Positions 45,516-55,949 of a stretch of 64,000 nt of DNA are shown here, piece by piece. Both the position numbers and the translations under genes were made by a program. The notes beneath the pieces are model-generated. The model made no database searches. It was not told the DNA's origin and was given only the letters and a program-made list of their open reading frames with translations. Numbering within the stretch: position 1 is the first letter of the stretch; the number at the start of each line of letters is the position of its first letter. The DNA comes from Trichobilharzia regenti (taxonomy: Eukaryota; Platyhelminthes; Trematoda; Strigeidida; Schistosomatidae), in contig OX235270.1 in the NCBI GenBank assembly GCA_944472135.2, positions 50,406,352 through 50,470,351 on the forward strand, read 5' to 3'.

Positions 45516-46250
45516 ACGAAATATCAGGTTTTGAATGAAAACATACACCTCAGAAACGATTAAGAGAATAATAATTCCATCAGGCAAATAAGATAAAACC
45601 TTCACTTTGAGTTAAATTAAATTTCTGACAACAGTGAATACAGATACTTCCTAGTTGGTTTCATGGATAAGACTTTCCCGGAACTAAATTTGCAGTCACA
45701 TTGTTAAAAAGACGAGTCCGTTATAATCGTTTCCAAGTGCAAATTTTGTAATGACACTTTTAGGTAAAACACTTTTCAATTGTATACATGTTCATAAAAA
45801 TGTGTCAGATACTACTAATGGAAACAGTTTTGTTAGATTACGATTCTATTCGAATATTCGTCGTATAGGGTGTCATAAAAATCATACAAAACTTCTTGCA
45901 TCACTTGCTTTGCACATTACCAATATCACCAATCATATGCTACCATTCCCATACTCACCAAGAAAGCTGACTTTCATTTCAGAGGGTAATTTTAGTGACC
46001 TAGTGCAATTAGTATTAAGGTTTGTTGTTTTTTACGCACAAGATGCTTCAGTGGTTTGTTCACTAAGTGTAACTATTTACTCATACCATATGGATTAGTG
46101 AAAACTTTTTAGAATTTCCACTAATCGGGTTTTAACCGATTATCTGAGTTTGATTTGTCATATCTTGTTGAAGGCCTAATGAGTTGATTTATTCACTTCA
46201 ATAGCTCATGAACTTTAAATGTTTGGACAAATAATTATTTTTGTGACTTG

Positions 46251-46276
46251 TATATATATATATATATATATATATA
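46251..46276. repeat. (TA)13 microsatellite
   Basis: Uninterrupted TA dinucleotide run. Confidence 0.95.
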
Positions 46277-47028
46277 AAGTTTGCCTTCCCTACTCAAAAG
46301 CATTGCTATCAAATTTAATGATCATAACTACCCTTGATATTTACGTATGTATTAAATTTTTATACTCAGTATTAGATTATATATGAGACTTTGTGAAATA
46401 ATTTATGCAAATAGTGTTTCAACTGAAACAGCTTTGGGCACAAATGATCAACTGAGAGAACTCATGTCCGTTAGCATGCTTTTAACTATCCGAAATCACC
46501 ATCACTCAGTCAGAGTATAAATTCGCAATTATTTTTCTGAACTAAAAATTACTTTTCTTGTTCCGAAGAGTTTGACGTCTTTCCTGTATTTTACCATAGA
46601 ATTAGTACTACTGAACGTTTTTCTGTCGAATTAATAACAAATCTAAATTATGAAGAATTCTGTAGCACAACAAAACTGCCTGTACACATTTTATTCACCT
46701 TAATTCACTCCAACGCTATTCGACGGTGGCTTTAACTATTTTGATTTCTACTTTAAATTCGGTGTCGGTGATACCTGTTTGGAAGCCACTAGACAGAAAT
46801 CCGGATGCAGACTGGAAGTGACGAGACATTAGATGGTACGATCTGATAAGTGTTATGTCAAATAGTTAAATGTGCACGTATTTTAAATTCAGAGGTGGAT
46901 GATGTTTTCTGGTGGTTTTTCAGACCCTCTCAGGAAGTGCGCTATGCAGAACACGAATTAGCGTTGTAATAAAATTATTCAGGCGTCACTGGTTTGACAC
47001 AAACTTGAAATTATGCATCCGCTCAACT

Positions 47029-47244
47029 TCACACCATTTTCGAAATTAATACAGTAGGATAAGGAGAACGCGTCAAAAAGACTGGCACATCAGGTGCCAT
47101 CATGTAGGTTAGGATTGCTGCAAGCACATCTTTTTGAGCAGGCGTTTGGTACGTGTAACCCAAAAAGAACTTTTGAGTGGTGTGCAGTGTGATGTTTTTG
47201 ATGGAAGCCACGACTAAGCTAACAGTTGACAGAGTCCTAGACAA
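47029..47244 (-). other. weak terminal-exon candidate, unknown protein
   Basis: The minus strand has a 71-codon open stretch of higher GC than its surroundings with a protein-like composition (FFLGYTYQTPAQKDVLAAIL, VFLTRSPYPTVLISK) and a stop at 47029. Upstream the text CCTCTACCTCCATTGTCTAG could be a splice acceptor with a pyrimidine tract. I recognise no family. It is the best host-exon candidate in the window, but chance is quite possible. Confidence 0.25.
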
Positions 47245-47802
47245 TGGAGGTAGAGGATGTCAACTGTCAATACGCAAAACATGAAAAAAAAGAAGCAGCC
47301 CAAGACAAACGCTGCAAAAACTGGGATATAAGTAGTCAGTGTCATTCATCGTAGCTGTATGATAAGAACTTCAATGAAGAGATAGAGAAATTGATAACCT
47401 TCATATCTGTAGGGTCTAGAAAGTTTTGTTTCACTCAATTCCCTTTTAAGTTAAAAAATGACATACTTTTTGAACAGAAAATCTTTCTGGACTCTACATA
47501 TTGTCTGTGACGCATTTTCAGTTTTGCTTAGCTGTTTTTCATCTCCATACCCAGTTGTTGAAATACTAACATCTAATAGACAGACGCCTTTGTGTAAGTG
47601 AGATATTGTCATTCATTTTTATGAGTACTTATCACCTGACTACTTTAGCTTTGCTCAGATTCATTGGTTATTAAAGTCACAATGAATATTTAGGACGGAA
47701 GAGTTCAGTTTGTTGAATACAGCAAGAATATTTGCTCGTCATTATAATATTATGCAGTGGATAACAGATGAATAAATAAAATGTCGTAGAAATAGTGTCG
47801 TA

Positions 47803-47891
47803 TTGATATAAGTATAAAACTTGGGCACTGTGGTAGAGCATAACTCCATTGTAGATAAGATTTTATCAAAATAAAATCTTATCCATAATGG
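47803..47891. mobile_element. 89-bp hairpin built from two PLE-A repeat ends, with 12-bp TSD
   Basis: The first two thirds are the right end of a PLE-A terminal repeat in minus orientation (TTGATATAAGTATAAAACTT to TAGATAAGATTTTAT) and the last third is the plus-orientation counterpart (AAAATAAAATCTTATCCATA). AATAGTGTCGTA flanks it on both sides (47791-47802 and 47892-47903), an exact 12-bp target-site duplication. Confidence 0.9.
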
Positions 47892-47904
47892 AATAGTGTC
47901 GTAC

Positions 47905-48385
47905 TTTTAACACAGTTAGTATATAGTAAGACTTTTTTCTCCCGTGAGTAATGGTTTATAGAATAAATATATTTAACATTATAGCCCTAGAGGATTAAAA
48001 AAAATTATACTGAATCAGAGAAAGATGATCGTTATATTAAATTCTAACTAGTTTACATGTTTCATTGCTAAGTGGCAAACTTCCCGTTATAGAGGCTTCG
48101 GTTTTATTAATCTGTTGATAATAAAATGTGTGATTGTCAAAGTAACTTGGGTGGTTTTGAAATGAAGTATGACTCACATAGACTAACATGAAAGCACACA
48201 GAAATGTTTTTAGGTCAAGTACAATAATAATACGCGGTGTTTTTGCCATCATTCGAGAAAAGTAAAAATTATAGTTGGACGTTATAAAAAAGTACGTTAA
48301 TTGTTGAAAGTTATTGTTTATTTCGACAACGTGTTATCTAATATATCTTGTTACCTTGTAATGAATGTAATAACAATTTTATTTT
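47905..48385. other. no recognisable feature
   Basis: AT-rich anonymous sequence. Confidence 0.5.
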
Positions 48386-48473
48386 CAAGTATTGGTTTTG
48401 TAGGGATTTTGTTTGATTGCATGGAGGATTTAATTATGAGCTGACATCAGTTAGAGAACCACTGGGAAACCTG

Positions 48474-48525
48474 GGAGTACTGGATAGCTGTTTCGTCCTA
48501 GTTCAGGACTCCTCAGTTGCACGTC
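48474..48525 (-). ncRNA. hammerhead ribozyme, decayed stem III
   Basis: The mirror copy in the left arm. Minus strand: core CTGAGGA, stem II GTCC/GGAC with loop TGAACTA, GAAA kept. Stem III (ACAGCTAT) pairs poorly and the cleavage triplet is ATC instead of GTC. Probably inactive or weak. Confidence 0.72.
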
Positions 48526-48650
48526 TCCATCGGGGTTCGAACCCAGGACCTTCTAGTTACAAGGCAAGGTCGGGTCGGGTCCCAGTGGCTCAACTGTCTA
48601 CGACCTCGCCTTGTAACCAGAAGGTCTTGGGGTCGAACCCCGATGGGTGC

Positions 48651-48699
48651 GTACTACTGAGGAGTCCCAAACTAGGACGAAACGGCTGTCCAGTACTCC
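48651..48699 (+). ncRNA. hammerhead ribozyme, type I, consensus core intact
   Basis: Plus strand: stem I strand GTACTA, core CTGAGGA (fits CUGANGA), stem II GTCC/GGAC with a CAAACTA loop, GAAA, short stem III ACG/TGT (one G-U pair) with a GC loop, cleavage triplet GTC, and return strand CAGTAC. Only the innermost stem I pair (A opposite C) is broken. All invariant core bases are present, making this the most likely active hammerhead in the window. Activity itself is inference. Confidence 0.87.
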
Positions 48700-48769
48700 T
48701 AGGTTTTCCGGTGGTTCTCTAACTGATGTCAGCTCATGATTAAATCCTCCATGCAATCAAACAATTTTA

Positions 48770-50750
48770 TTAGAAAATAAAGTATGTAATATGCAACACC
48801 TGTTGGAGAATATAGTTAACTTACACCTTTTATATAATACTCTTAATGAAGTTCAACTCATTGTTGAGTTTTTTGCAGATAATTTCAACGTCTAGCAACT
48901 GCAGTGATCGACATTAAAAGTCGGAACTTAAGCTTGTGTTTCAACGACGAAACTCATTCAGGAAATCACTCCAAGCGGAATATAAATTTCATTCCAGTGT
49001 GGTGGAATTAGTATACTGACGACTTTAAAGCGTTTATATGGTGATCAGTATTCAAAGTCTATTTCCAATACTTTAGACTTATCAAAAAGCCTGAATGGTA
49101 AAAACTACGAAATATGGTACTGAGTTGTTGAGTTCCGTTAGGAATAATATCGACTATTAGGAATGGTAGAGCTCGTGTAACCATACTTTTAAATAATCCT
49201 AAATTTAGTTTACTTTCTGTTAGTTACTTCCAGTTTCTGTTTTCAGTGGCCTGCCTGTTTAAAGAATTATAAAAAGTGTGTTTCAAGCCTTACTTCTTCC
49301 TAATATAATAGTGCAGAGAATACCTGGTGGGAGGTCATCAATATACGACTCTAACCCTAACACCCCAGAGTGATGTTATTATTGGCACTAATATTTTTAT
49401 ATTATAAAATGGACATCCTTATACCAAGGGGTAAATCTGTCCATGAAATGTTTAACAGGACCAGAGCATCTGATGAATTATGGAAATCATCTGATTGTAG
49501 CACAACTTAATTTCAATGAACTCTTCAATGTACTACTTATGTATTTCTCTACCAGCTTATTTTATGTGGCAGAAGATTACTCACATGAAAGGTATAAGAA
49601 TAATTCTAACTTACTTATCAAAGGGAAAATCACGAAAATTGAATGTGAGTTACTTTAAATTCCGGAAATGTATATTTTATAATGTTGATTGTAGCTTACA
49701 ATAGGTGCAGTAACGTCTTTAATTGCAAAGAAATTCGTAGAATTTGGAAAACGTCACCACTGTTTCGGTCAACAAGCACACATTTGGTAATGTGTGGTGA
49801 GGGCTGCTGTTGAAGTATTCCCGATGAATATTTCTGTTTAGACCCAGGTGTACGTATGTGCAAAGATATGCATATATACACAAAAATAAATGAATATTTA
49901 AATATTTTTGTGAAGCAATCTGAAACTGTGTATTTAGCCGCATTAGCCGGTTGCTGTCACCTGGATATAAGTTTGTAGGATATTGTTTTAATTTAGCGTG
50001 CAGATTTGATGGTGTCAGTCTCTAGTATATATTCCTGTTGTGAACAGTTGATCTATTTCTGTACATTCCATACTTCAACTGAACTATATGTTCACATATT
50101 AATATCTGTTTTTGCGTATTTATACTTCCTTTCCTCTAATCTACTCATGTGTTTATCAAAGTTATTGGAAATTTGTATTTCTTTACAATGATTGGATAAT
50201 TTCAGGATTTGAAAAAAAAATTTCATTTGAGATTATAACAGATAAAGAGAAATTGATGTTATTACTGGAAAAAAATAATAATATTAGCTACTTGAAAAAC
50301 GAATGAATTAACCAGTATTGTGATGAATGCATGTTCTGATGGAAGACGATACGAAAATCCCTAAGAATAAGAGTTCACTTTTGTTAACACGTATATCCGA
50401 TTTTCCGCTAGATAAAATACATGTGATTAAGGAATATTATCATTATTTATTATTTATCTTTCGAAAATAACTTGCATCTTTAAACTGGATTTCATTTAAA
50501 ACAATTTTCTATGTATTCAAATAATCATCAACCCTAGGAATCTGGTGATAATTTAGTTGGTTGTTCGCAGGTGAAACATCTCTAGTAGCATTCGATTAGA
50601 ACGAATATCAATTGATATGACGTTCACTGCAGAACTATTTTGTCTACCTGGATTGAACTTATTAAAGAAGGAAGGAGAAGAGTTTTGCTTGGAAATATGA
50701 TGTTGTCATGATGTGAACTTAGAAAAACATTATGAAACATTAGTATTTAA
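48770..50750. other. no recognisable feature
   Basis: AT-rich anonymous sequence. Confidence 0.5.
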
Positions 50751-50754
50751 TTGT

Positions 50755-50945
50755 TGGATGGTGACTGCCAGTGGAATCAAGGATGTGCATTTCGTCCTAT
50801 TTGGGACTCGTCATCTGGATTTACCTGCATTTCTCAGTGAGTGATGATGTTCCCACCGAGGCTCGAACCCAGTAACCATAGTTTCAAACACCAAAGCGTT
50901 ATCCACTAGACGACTTGGGTTACGAGAGCCACCTCTTGTGCAACG
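50755..50945 (-). mobile_element. SM-alpha-type hammerhead SINE/satellite unit
   Basis: Minus strand: tRNA-like head with A box (GTCGTCTAGTGGATAACGC, about 50914-50897) and B box (GGGTTCGAGCCTCGG, about 50872-50856), then CATCATCACTCACTGAG and a hammerhead at 50826-50773. This order and wording agree with the schistosome SM-alpha family, known to be transcribed by Pol III and to self-cleave. One unit only; no tandem array here. Confidence 0.85.
50773..50826 (-). ncRNA. SM-alpha hammerhead ribozyme, core mutation C3 to A
   Basis: Minus strand: ATCCAG, core ATGACGA (consensus CUGACGA, first C replaced by A), stem II GTCC/GGAC with loop CAAATA, GAAA, stem III ATG/CAT with CA loop, cleavage triplet ATC, then CTTGATTCC. 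The C3 change is expected to abolish or strongly reduce cleavage. Confidence 0.8.
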
Positions 50946-50949
50946 GGTC

Positions 50950-51485
50950 ATATTAATTATTGAATTGAATTTTTGATTTTCGCGTCGATTGATTGGACCG
51001 AAGTGCTCGGTTTCAGGTTGACATGTCGGCTTGTTGTGCAGATGCAGATTATGAAACATTTGTTGAATGTATGCAAAAGAATTAAATCAAGTATGAACAG
51101 GGAAGGCATATGCACTACTGAAAGTTGCAAATTACGATGAAACAGCTGATATGTACTATATCTTTTTTGACATTTCATTCAGTTGATTTAAGTTAGTGAC
51201 AAAAACGATCACATTCATGCTCACAGAAGTCTTAAAATGATATGGACTGTTAAAATCGCCGTATAAACGTTAAATGTAATAGCACAAACGTAAAATCAGC
51301 ACCAAAGAGAAATCTGCTTCATCAAATTTAGTTAACGGTAAACAGCTTGTGTTTCCACAGCAGCATAAACAAAAGAATGTCCAATCAATCAACGGGAAAA
51401 TCAAGAATTCAATTCAATAAAAGAATGTGAATAAGTACATTTAAGTGAAAAAGATTTCTAAATCGGTTTCAGGTTTATGAGGGAG
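50950..51485. other. no recognisable feature
   Basis: AT-rich anonymous sequence. Confidence 0.5.
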
Positions 51486-51489
51486 TATC

Positions 51490-53512
51490 TTGCCTTTTCG
51501 ATTCTGACTTTAACGCCTTCATCTGTGGTTGAAACCGTGATTCCTAGATAAGTGAAGGAAGTCGCCTCCTGCAAGTTTCTCGCGTTGACGGTGATTGGTG
51601 CTGGTTATTGCTGTTGGTTATCTTCATCACCTCCGTCTTCTCTATGTTCATCTGCAGTCATGTCTTCTCTGGTTGCTTCTTCAACCAGTTTGTTGGTTTT
51701 CGTCTGTTTCTAAGCTTTCGAGTTTGTGTGGCATAGACATAAATCATCCACGACCGAAATCCACATCTTCTGGGGTCTTCTTATCGGTCAGTCCAAATAA
51801 TTCCTGTCGTCTCACTCCCCATGCACAGTCTGCTAAATATTCTAGTCCGCCACATTCAAGAACATCATCGGTGATAATAGCCAGCATTTTTTGCTCCTGT
51901 ACTCACTTCAACAGAAGGCTTCGCTGAGTTTTCCGTTGTGGATCACCTGACACGTTGCATCGTCATAGAACTGTAGAATGAGGTGGATACAGATTTGAGC
52001 ACTGCACATCATAGTGTTGAAATAGTTCCCAAATTATTTCTCCATCACCGTTTTCTGTCGACGGCCTTTTTGAAGTCGATGGAGTTAAGGTACAGGTTTG
52101 ATGAGTAGAGTTGCCATTTGATTAGCACATGATTTGCCTCTCATGAATCCAGTTTTTTCTGGCTGGCGGAATTCTACATCCGGTGCATCTTTTAAGTGGA
52201 CAACCTCTTCAGAAGTGTTCCACAGAATAACAATAATTTTCTTCAAGATGATGCGATTTAGTATTTTACTTAGTGTGGACAAGAGCATTATACCACGCCA
52301 GGGCCTAATTCGCTCTTCTTTGTCAGCTTGACGAGGTAGCCATTCTTCCGACCGATAGGCCCCTTTCCTTCTTTCCAAACCTTTTGCAATAATGGCATAA
52401 GAGCATCTGTTGCTGTCTCTCGGTTCGTTTTCAGTGTTTCAAGTGAAATCCGTCTTGTCCTGCTGCCTTCCTAGACTTCAGTAGCCTGATATTACTCAGG
52501 ATTTCTGCTTTCGTCGCGAGATTGTTGTCTACTGGCAGGCAGCTCTGTGCGTGCTGTTGGTGGTGTTGTATTTATGGGCGAGTTGTAGGTGATGGTGGAT
52601 ACAGCTTATTTATTTATTTATTGATTTGTCGTTCCTCCTCGGTAATCGAATTCCCTTGAACATCTTTTATTGGTTTCATCATCTGGGTTGATGTTTTCGT
52701 GGAAAGCGAGCAGCCTGGTTATTTGATATAATGTCCTGAGGTCTTTTTTACCTGTAGCCTGCCAGTTCTGCTTCAGTTGCCAGACAGTGTGTTGTACAAC
52801 TGTCTTGTTTCTTTCCTAGCACTCGCCTTCAGTACAGTATACATTAGAACTCAGCTTCTCCTTCCGTTGGGCATCTTTGCATTGAGTAACCTTCCTTTTC
52901 ACCATCCTTCCCTCCTCGATTAGCTTCCAGGTATCCCTTGAGAGCCATTCCTTATATTGTCTCTTCCTTCTTTGGACACGTTTCCCTGAACATCACCTTT
53001 CACAGAAGTAGTTCCAATGTTCATCTACACGGGTTTCCCTGATGATGCTAGGTAGTATCTCCCACTTTGTTCTGATCTGATCAGTAGTGAAGGCATTCCT
53101 TGTAGTTTTGTCCTTCAGTTTCTGGATGATGAACTTGGATTACAGTGGTCTGTCTCCTGTTGTTCTGAGAGATTTCAGCTTCGCCTTTTAAGTTCCTTGA
53201 AAAAGATGATGGTGTGAGTGAGCCCATTTCTGTTCACCTTGTCGACTTTGTGTCCAGCAGGCTAGCTGCATCTCCGCTTCCCTGAGCAACATTGAGAAGA
53301 AATCTATCCGGTTTGTGGTATGTCCATCGGGCGAAGCGCATGTTGCTTTGTGTATATCCTTGTATAAGCTGCCTCCGATCACCAAATCATTGAAAGCTCA
53401 GAATTCCGCGAAGAGTTCTCCATTCTCATTCATTACATCCGGAGACTTTGAACCCATGGTATGTTCTCTTCCTATAATATCTGCTGCCAGTTCAGCTGAC
53501 ATTCATGACGTT
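51490..53512 (-). mobile_element. RTE LINE, decayed, with endonuclease, RT and C-terminal region
   Basis: Minus strand from 53512: an MNVS segment at the GDMNA position, ENGELFAEF, FNDLVIGGSLYKDIHK, SPDGHTTNRIDFFSM (endonuclease, with the IDF block), a linker with many stops, then 52378-52085: RSEEWLPRQADKEER, LLSTLSKILNRIILKK and EKTGFMRGKSCANQMATLL (RT, 97-codon open stretch). Downstream: CQVIHNGKLSEAF, LLSPMMFLNVAD, VVDDLCLCH (catalytic Asp pair kept), TNKLVEEATRE, PITVNARNLQEATSFTYLG and VKVRIEKARYSLINLKPI to 51490. Frames change repeatedly. A DAPDVEFRQPEK-type insertion lies inside the RT before motif A. Confidence 0.9.
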
Positions 53513-53526
53513 TTCGTGGTAGATGG

Positions 53527-53756
53527 TTTTTTTTCTCCACGTTCCCCAGTGTAACACAGGGCTTCAAGCCGGTGGCTTGAAGTTTCTGTAGCAGTGTTTA
53601 TTTTATAGGATGGGGTTGCTAGACTCATGCCCAACCTTTCCTCTTTACCAGCATTATTTCTGGCTTAGCGACGTAAAAAAGTGCGTCGACCGGGGACCGA
53701 ATCTCGGACCATGTGCATGGTCGGCGAGCGTCCTAACCGCTATGCCATCGACGCAC
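53527..53756 (-). mobile_element. tRNA-derived SINE, complete copy (copy f)
   Basis: The minus strand begins with a 76-base tRNA-like head: GTGCGTC and GACGCAC at its two ends pair over seven bases, as in an acceptor stem. A box ATGGCATAGCGGTTAGG, B box region GAGATTCGGTCCC. The body ends with GAAGCCCTGTGTTACACTGG, GGAACGTGGAGAAAAAAAACC. Imperfect direct repeats TTCGTGGTAGATGG (53513-53526) and TTCGTGCTAGAATGG (53757-53771) flank it. Confidence 0.9.
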
Positions 53757-53771
53757 TTCGTGCTAGAATGG

Positions 53772-54095
53772 CACTCGTCAATTAGGCATGCATACAACCC
53801 TGAAGGAAGTCATGTCCCCTCTGATAATTTAACCCGCGTCACCTAGTGTTGCAGTCAGAGATGATACTACTGAGGTATTTAGGATCATGAATTACCTCCT
53901 GTAGGACGTCTTGTAAACTACTTCTAACCGACTAATATCAACACTTATGATTCGATTGATGAGTATTCCAATATCTCGTTATATCCAAAAATTAAATGTT
54001 ATTTAAGGGGGATAAAGCGGCCTAATGTTCCACTTGTCAAATTAAATATCCAGTTTTTGGCAGAATTAAGATGTTACTGATTATAATAAAGTTTT
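53772..54095. other. no recognisable feature
   Basis: Might contain more of the RTE endonuclease beyond the SINE, but no motif is clear. Confidence 0.4.
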
Positions 54096-54104
54096 TTGTA
54101 TTTC

Positions 54105-54200
54105 CCAATCAGTGAAAACAAAACGATATTGTTTTTACTGACGTTTCGCTATTTAATGCTAATGGCTTTCTCAAAGAATTACGGACATTTTAGTATATCC
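54105..54200 (-). repeat. PLE-C terminal repeat, minus orientation
   Basis: Minus strand: TTTGAGAAAGCCATTAGC, ATTAAATAGCGAAACGTCAG and TAAAAACAATATCG, with GGGAAATACAAAAAAC following. Same repeat as 56525-56650, inverted. Confidence 0.85.
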
Positions 54201-54299
54201 ATATTCAGGAAGAAAACCGACTCCAATAAATATTACACTTCTAATCATCACACCCCATCAGCGCAAAAATTTCAGTTGTTTCAAGTCTTCTTAGACGAG

Positions 54300-54924
54300 C
54301 CCACTCTCTGATAACGGATGAGCAAGAAAAAGAAGAAGGAATATCAAACATTACTGAAACTCTCAAACAAAACAACTACCCAAGGAACTTCATCAACAAA
54401 ATCAACACAGACGTTAAGTATGGCAGAAAACGCATTCCGGAAACATGGACACCAACAGTCGTCATTCCATATAGAGCAGAGACGTCAGACGATATCAGAA
54501 GAGTACTCTATCAGCTCGACATAAGAGTTTTCTTCAAAACATCAGACACACTTCAAAGCAACCTTGTCCATATAAAAGACCGAATCCCGAAAGATTCTCT
54601 ATCTAATTGTGTCTATAAAATAAAATGCTTGCTTGGAGTGGGATGTGATCTACATCGGACAAACATCTCGAGAAATCGGAATCAGAAGAAGTGAACACCG
54701 TAGAGCATCTCTTCGACCACCAAGAAATCCAATTGAACTAGAAAAACTTGAAAAATCATCAACCATAGGTCTACATGCTATAGAATCAGGCCACGAAATC
54801 GATTTTGACAATATTGAAATAATCCAGAAAAACTTCAGAAACCGCAAAGAACGTCAAATATCAGAAGCACTTCACATCAAGTGAAATCCAAATTGTCTGA
54901 ATAGAAATGATGGATTAAAACAGA
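54300..54924 (+). pseudogene. PLE-C 3' coding part with GIY-YIG domain, interrupted by PLE-A
   Basis: Frames give KQNNYPRNFINKINTDVKYG, VVIPYRAETSDDIRRVLYQL, DIRVFFKTSDTLQSNLVHIK and SNCVYKIKC (thumb and linker before the endonuclease), then, after a frameshift near 54630, DVIYIGQTSREIGIRRSEHR (GIY-YIG core with R and EH) and STIGLHAIESGHEIDFDNIE, ERQISEALHIK (catalytic Glu in SEALHI). After a stop at HIK the text NRNDGLKQ leads into the PLE-A insertion; the matching continuation DLDTTPIYPMK appears at about 56120. The RT is absent. Confidence 0.9.
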
Positions 54925-54931
54925 CATATTT

Positions 54932-55383
54932 ATGGACATCTGGGAAAATAGTGCCCTCAATACATTTAACCCTACTCCGAAAATATGGTGGAGATATGTG
55001 GATGACACTTTCACAGTGTTAAAAACAGAACACATCTCTAGCTTCTTGACACATATAAACTCACAAGTTGAGGGAATAAAATTCACATTGAATCAGAAAA
55101 TGAACAAGGAGAATTAGCTATGTTTGATTGTAAGATAAAAAGAATAAAAGAAGGCAAATTACACACTAGTGTTTATAGAAAACCAACGCATTCTAATAGA
55201 TATTTAGACTTTAATTCGTCTCATCCTTTAACTGTTAAGGCAGGCTTAGTTAAATGTTTAACAAACCGAGCAGTGGCCGAACAAGCGTTGGTGTTGAATA
55301 ACTATCCTATAAAATTCATTAGGAAGATCATTAAAGGCCAAAAACAAAATAAAAATAATTGTGAAACTAGTAATAATAAATAA
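54932..55383 (+). pseudogene. PLE-A reverse transcriptase C-terminal part
   Basis: Two open stretches (54932-55117 and 55120-55383) separated by one stop (after MNKEN). The first carries WRYVDDTFTVLKT with both catalytic Asp residues and LTHINSQVEGIKF. The second carries CKIKRIKEGKLHTSVYRKPT, RYLDFNSSHPLTVKAGLVKC and ALVLNNYPIKFIRKII, which is the thumb-like end common to PLE RTs. Fingers and motifs A and B are missing through 5' truncation. Confidence 0.9.
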
Positions 55384-55941
55384 ATAAGAAAGAATATAAG
55401 TCATCCACAGTTATACCATATAAAGAGGGGACATCTGAGACACTACGTAGGATTCTGAATAAAATAGGAATTAGGGTGGCATTTAAACCTACAAACTCAC
55501 TCAGGGACAAGCTCTGTAGGTTAAAGGACCCAGTTGACCCAATTAGACAAAATAATATTATTTACAAAATACCATGCAATGACTGTGAGGTCAACTACAT
55601 AGGTCAAACTAGTAGGTCAGGGGTAGTCAGATTGTCAGAGCATAAAAATTTAGCTAAGGTAAGAATGGTTGACCCGAGAAGATAAGTAATTTAGAAAAAA
55701 GCTCAGCAATTGCAATGCATGCGCTAACACACAACCACACAATAGGGTGGAGAGGGTTAAAATTCTAAAAAGTAATCTAGGAAGGTGGAGTGAGAGGTTG
55801 ATTACTGAATCCTTGTTCATCGAGTCTACACCCAACACATGCAATAGGAATGACTCGTCACTCATACCTGAAATATGGAAAATACTATTACCAATCAAAT
55901 CAAGTGAAAATCAAGAGAAAACAATGGAACTATATAAATGA
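55383..55941 (+). pseudogene. PLE-A linker and GIY-YIG endonuclease
   Basis: Linker: VIPYKEGTSETLRRIL-like text at 55412-55455 and GIRVAFKPTNSLRDKLCRL (55465-55515). GIY-YIG: NNIIYKIPCNDCEVNYIGQT, SRSGVVRLSEHKNLAKV (55553-55672), including the two Tyr, the Arg and the EH. After a break at 55680 (MVDPRR then a shifted frame), AIAMHALTHNHTIGWRGL and the 64-codon stretch 55747-55941 with GRWSERLITESLFIE (catalytic Glu in ITES) and TPNTCNRNDSSLIPEIWKIL. Two frame breaks make it non-functional. The terminal repeat starts 20 to 30 bases after its stop. Confidence 0.9.
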
Positions 55942-55949
55942 ATTTAGGA

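Larger units (their letters stand above)
45520..47785. other. anonymous AT-rich region
   Basis: Contains a (TA)13 run at 46251-46276 and a weak exon candidate at 47029-47244 (listed). Otherwise nothing recognised. Confidence 0.5.
48409..48764. mobile_element. palindromic tRNA-head/hammerhead composite element
   Basis: Arms 48409-48572 and 48601-48764 are inverted copies of each other with no net gap (coordinates sum to 97173) and scattered substitutions, around a 28-bp loop. Each arm carries a hammerhead fold and a B box; the right arm plus the loop give a complete tRNA-like head (A box CAGTGGCTCAACTGTC, B box GGGGTCGAACCCC). The family is that of 7945-8400. The arms have diverged from each other, so the palindrome is not recent. 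Confidence 0.9.

Noticed and set aside
45751..46098. 115-codon open frame on the plus strand
   Set aside because: Considered as an exon, but composition (Asn, His, Ile-rich) and absence of motifs or splice signals make chance more likely.
48417..48722. 101-codon open frame
   Set aside because: It lies entirely inside the tRNA/hammerhead palindrome; both halves translate the same repeat in opposite senses. A by-product of the repeat, not a gene.
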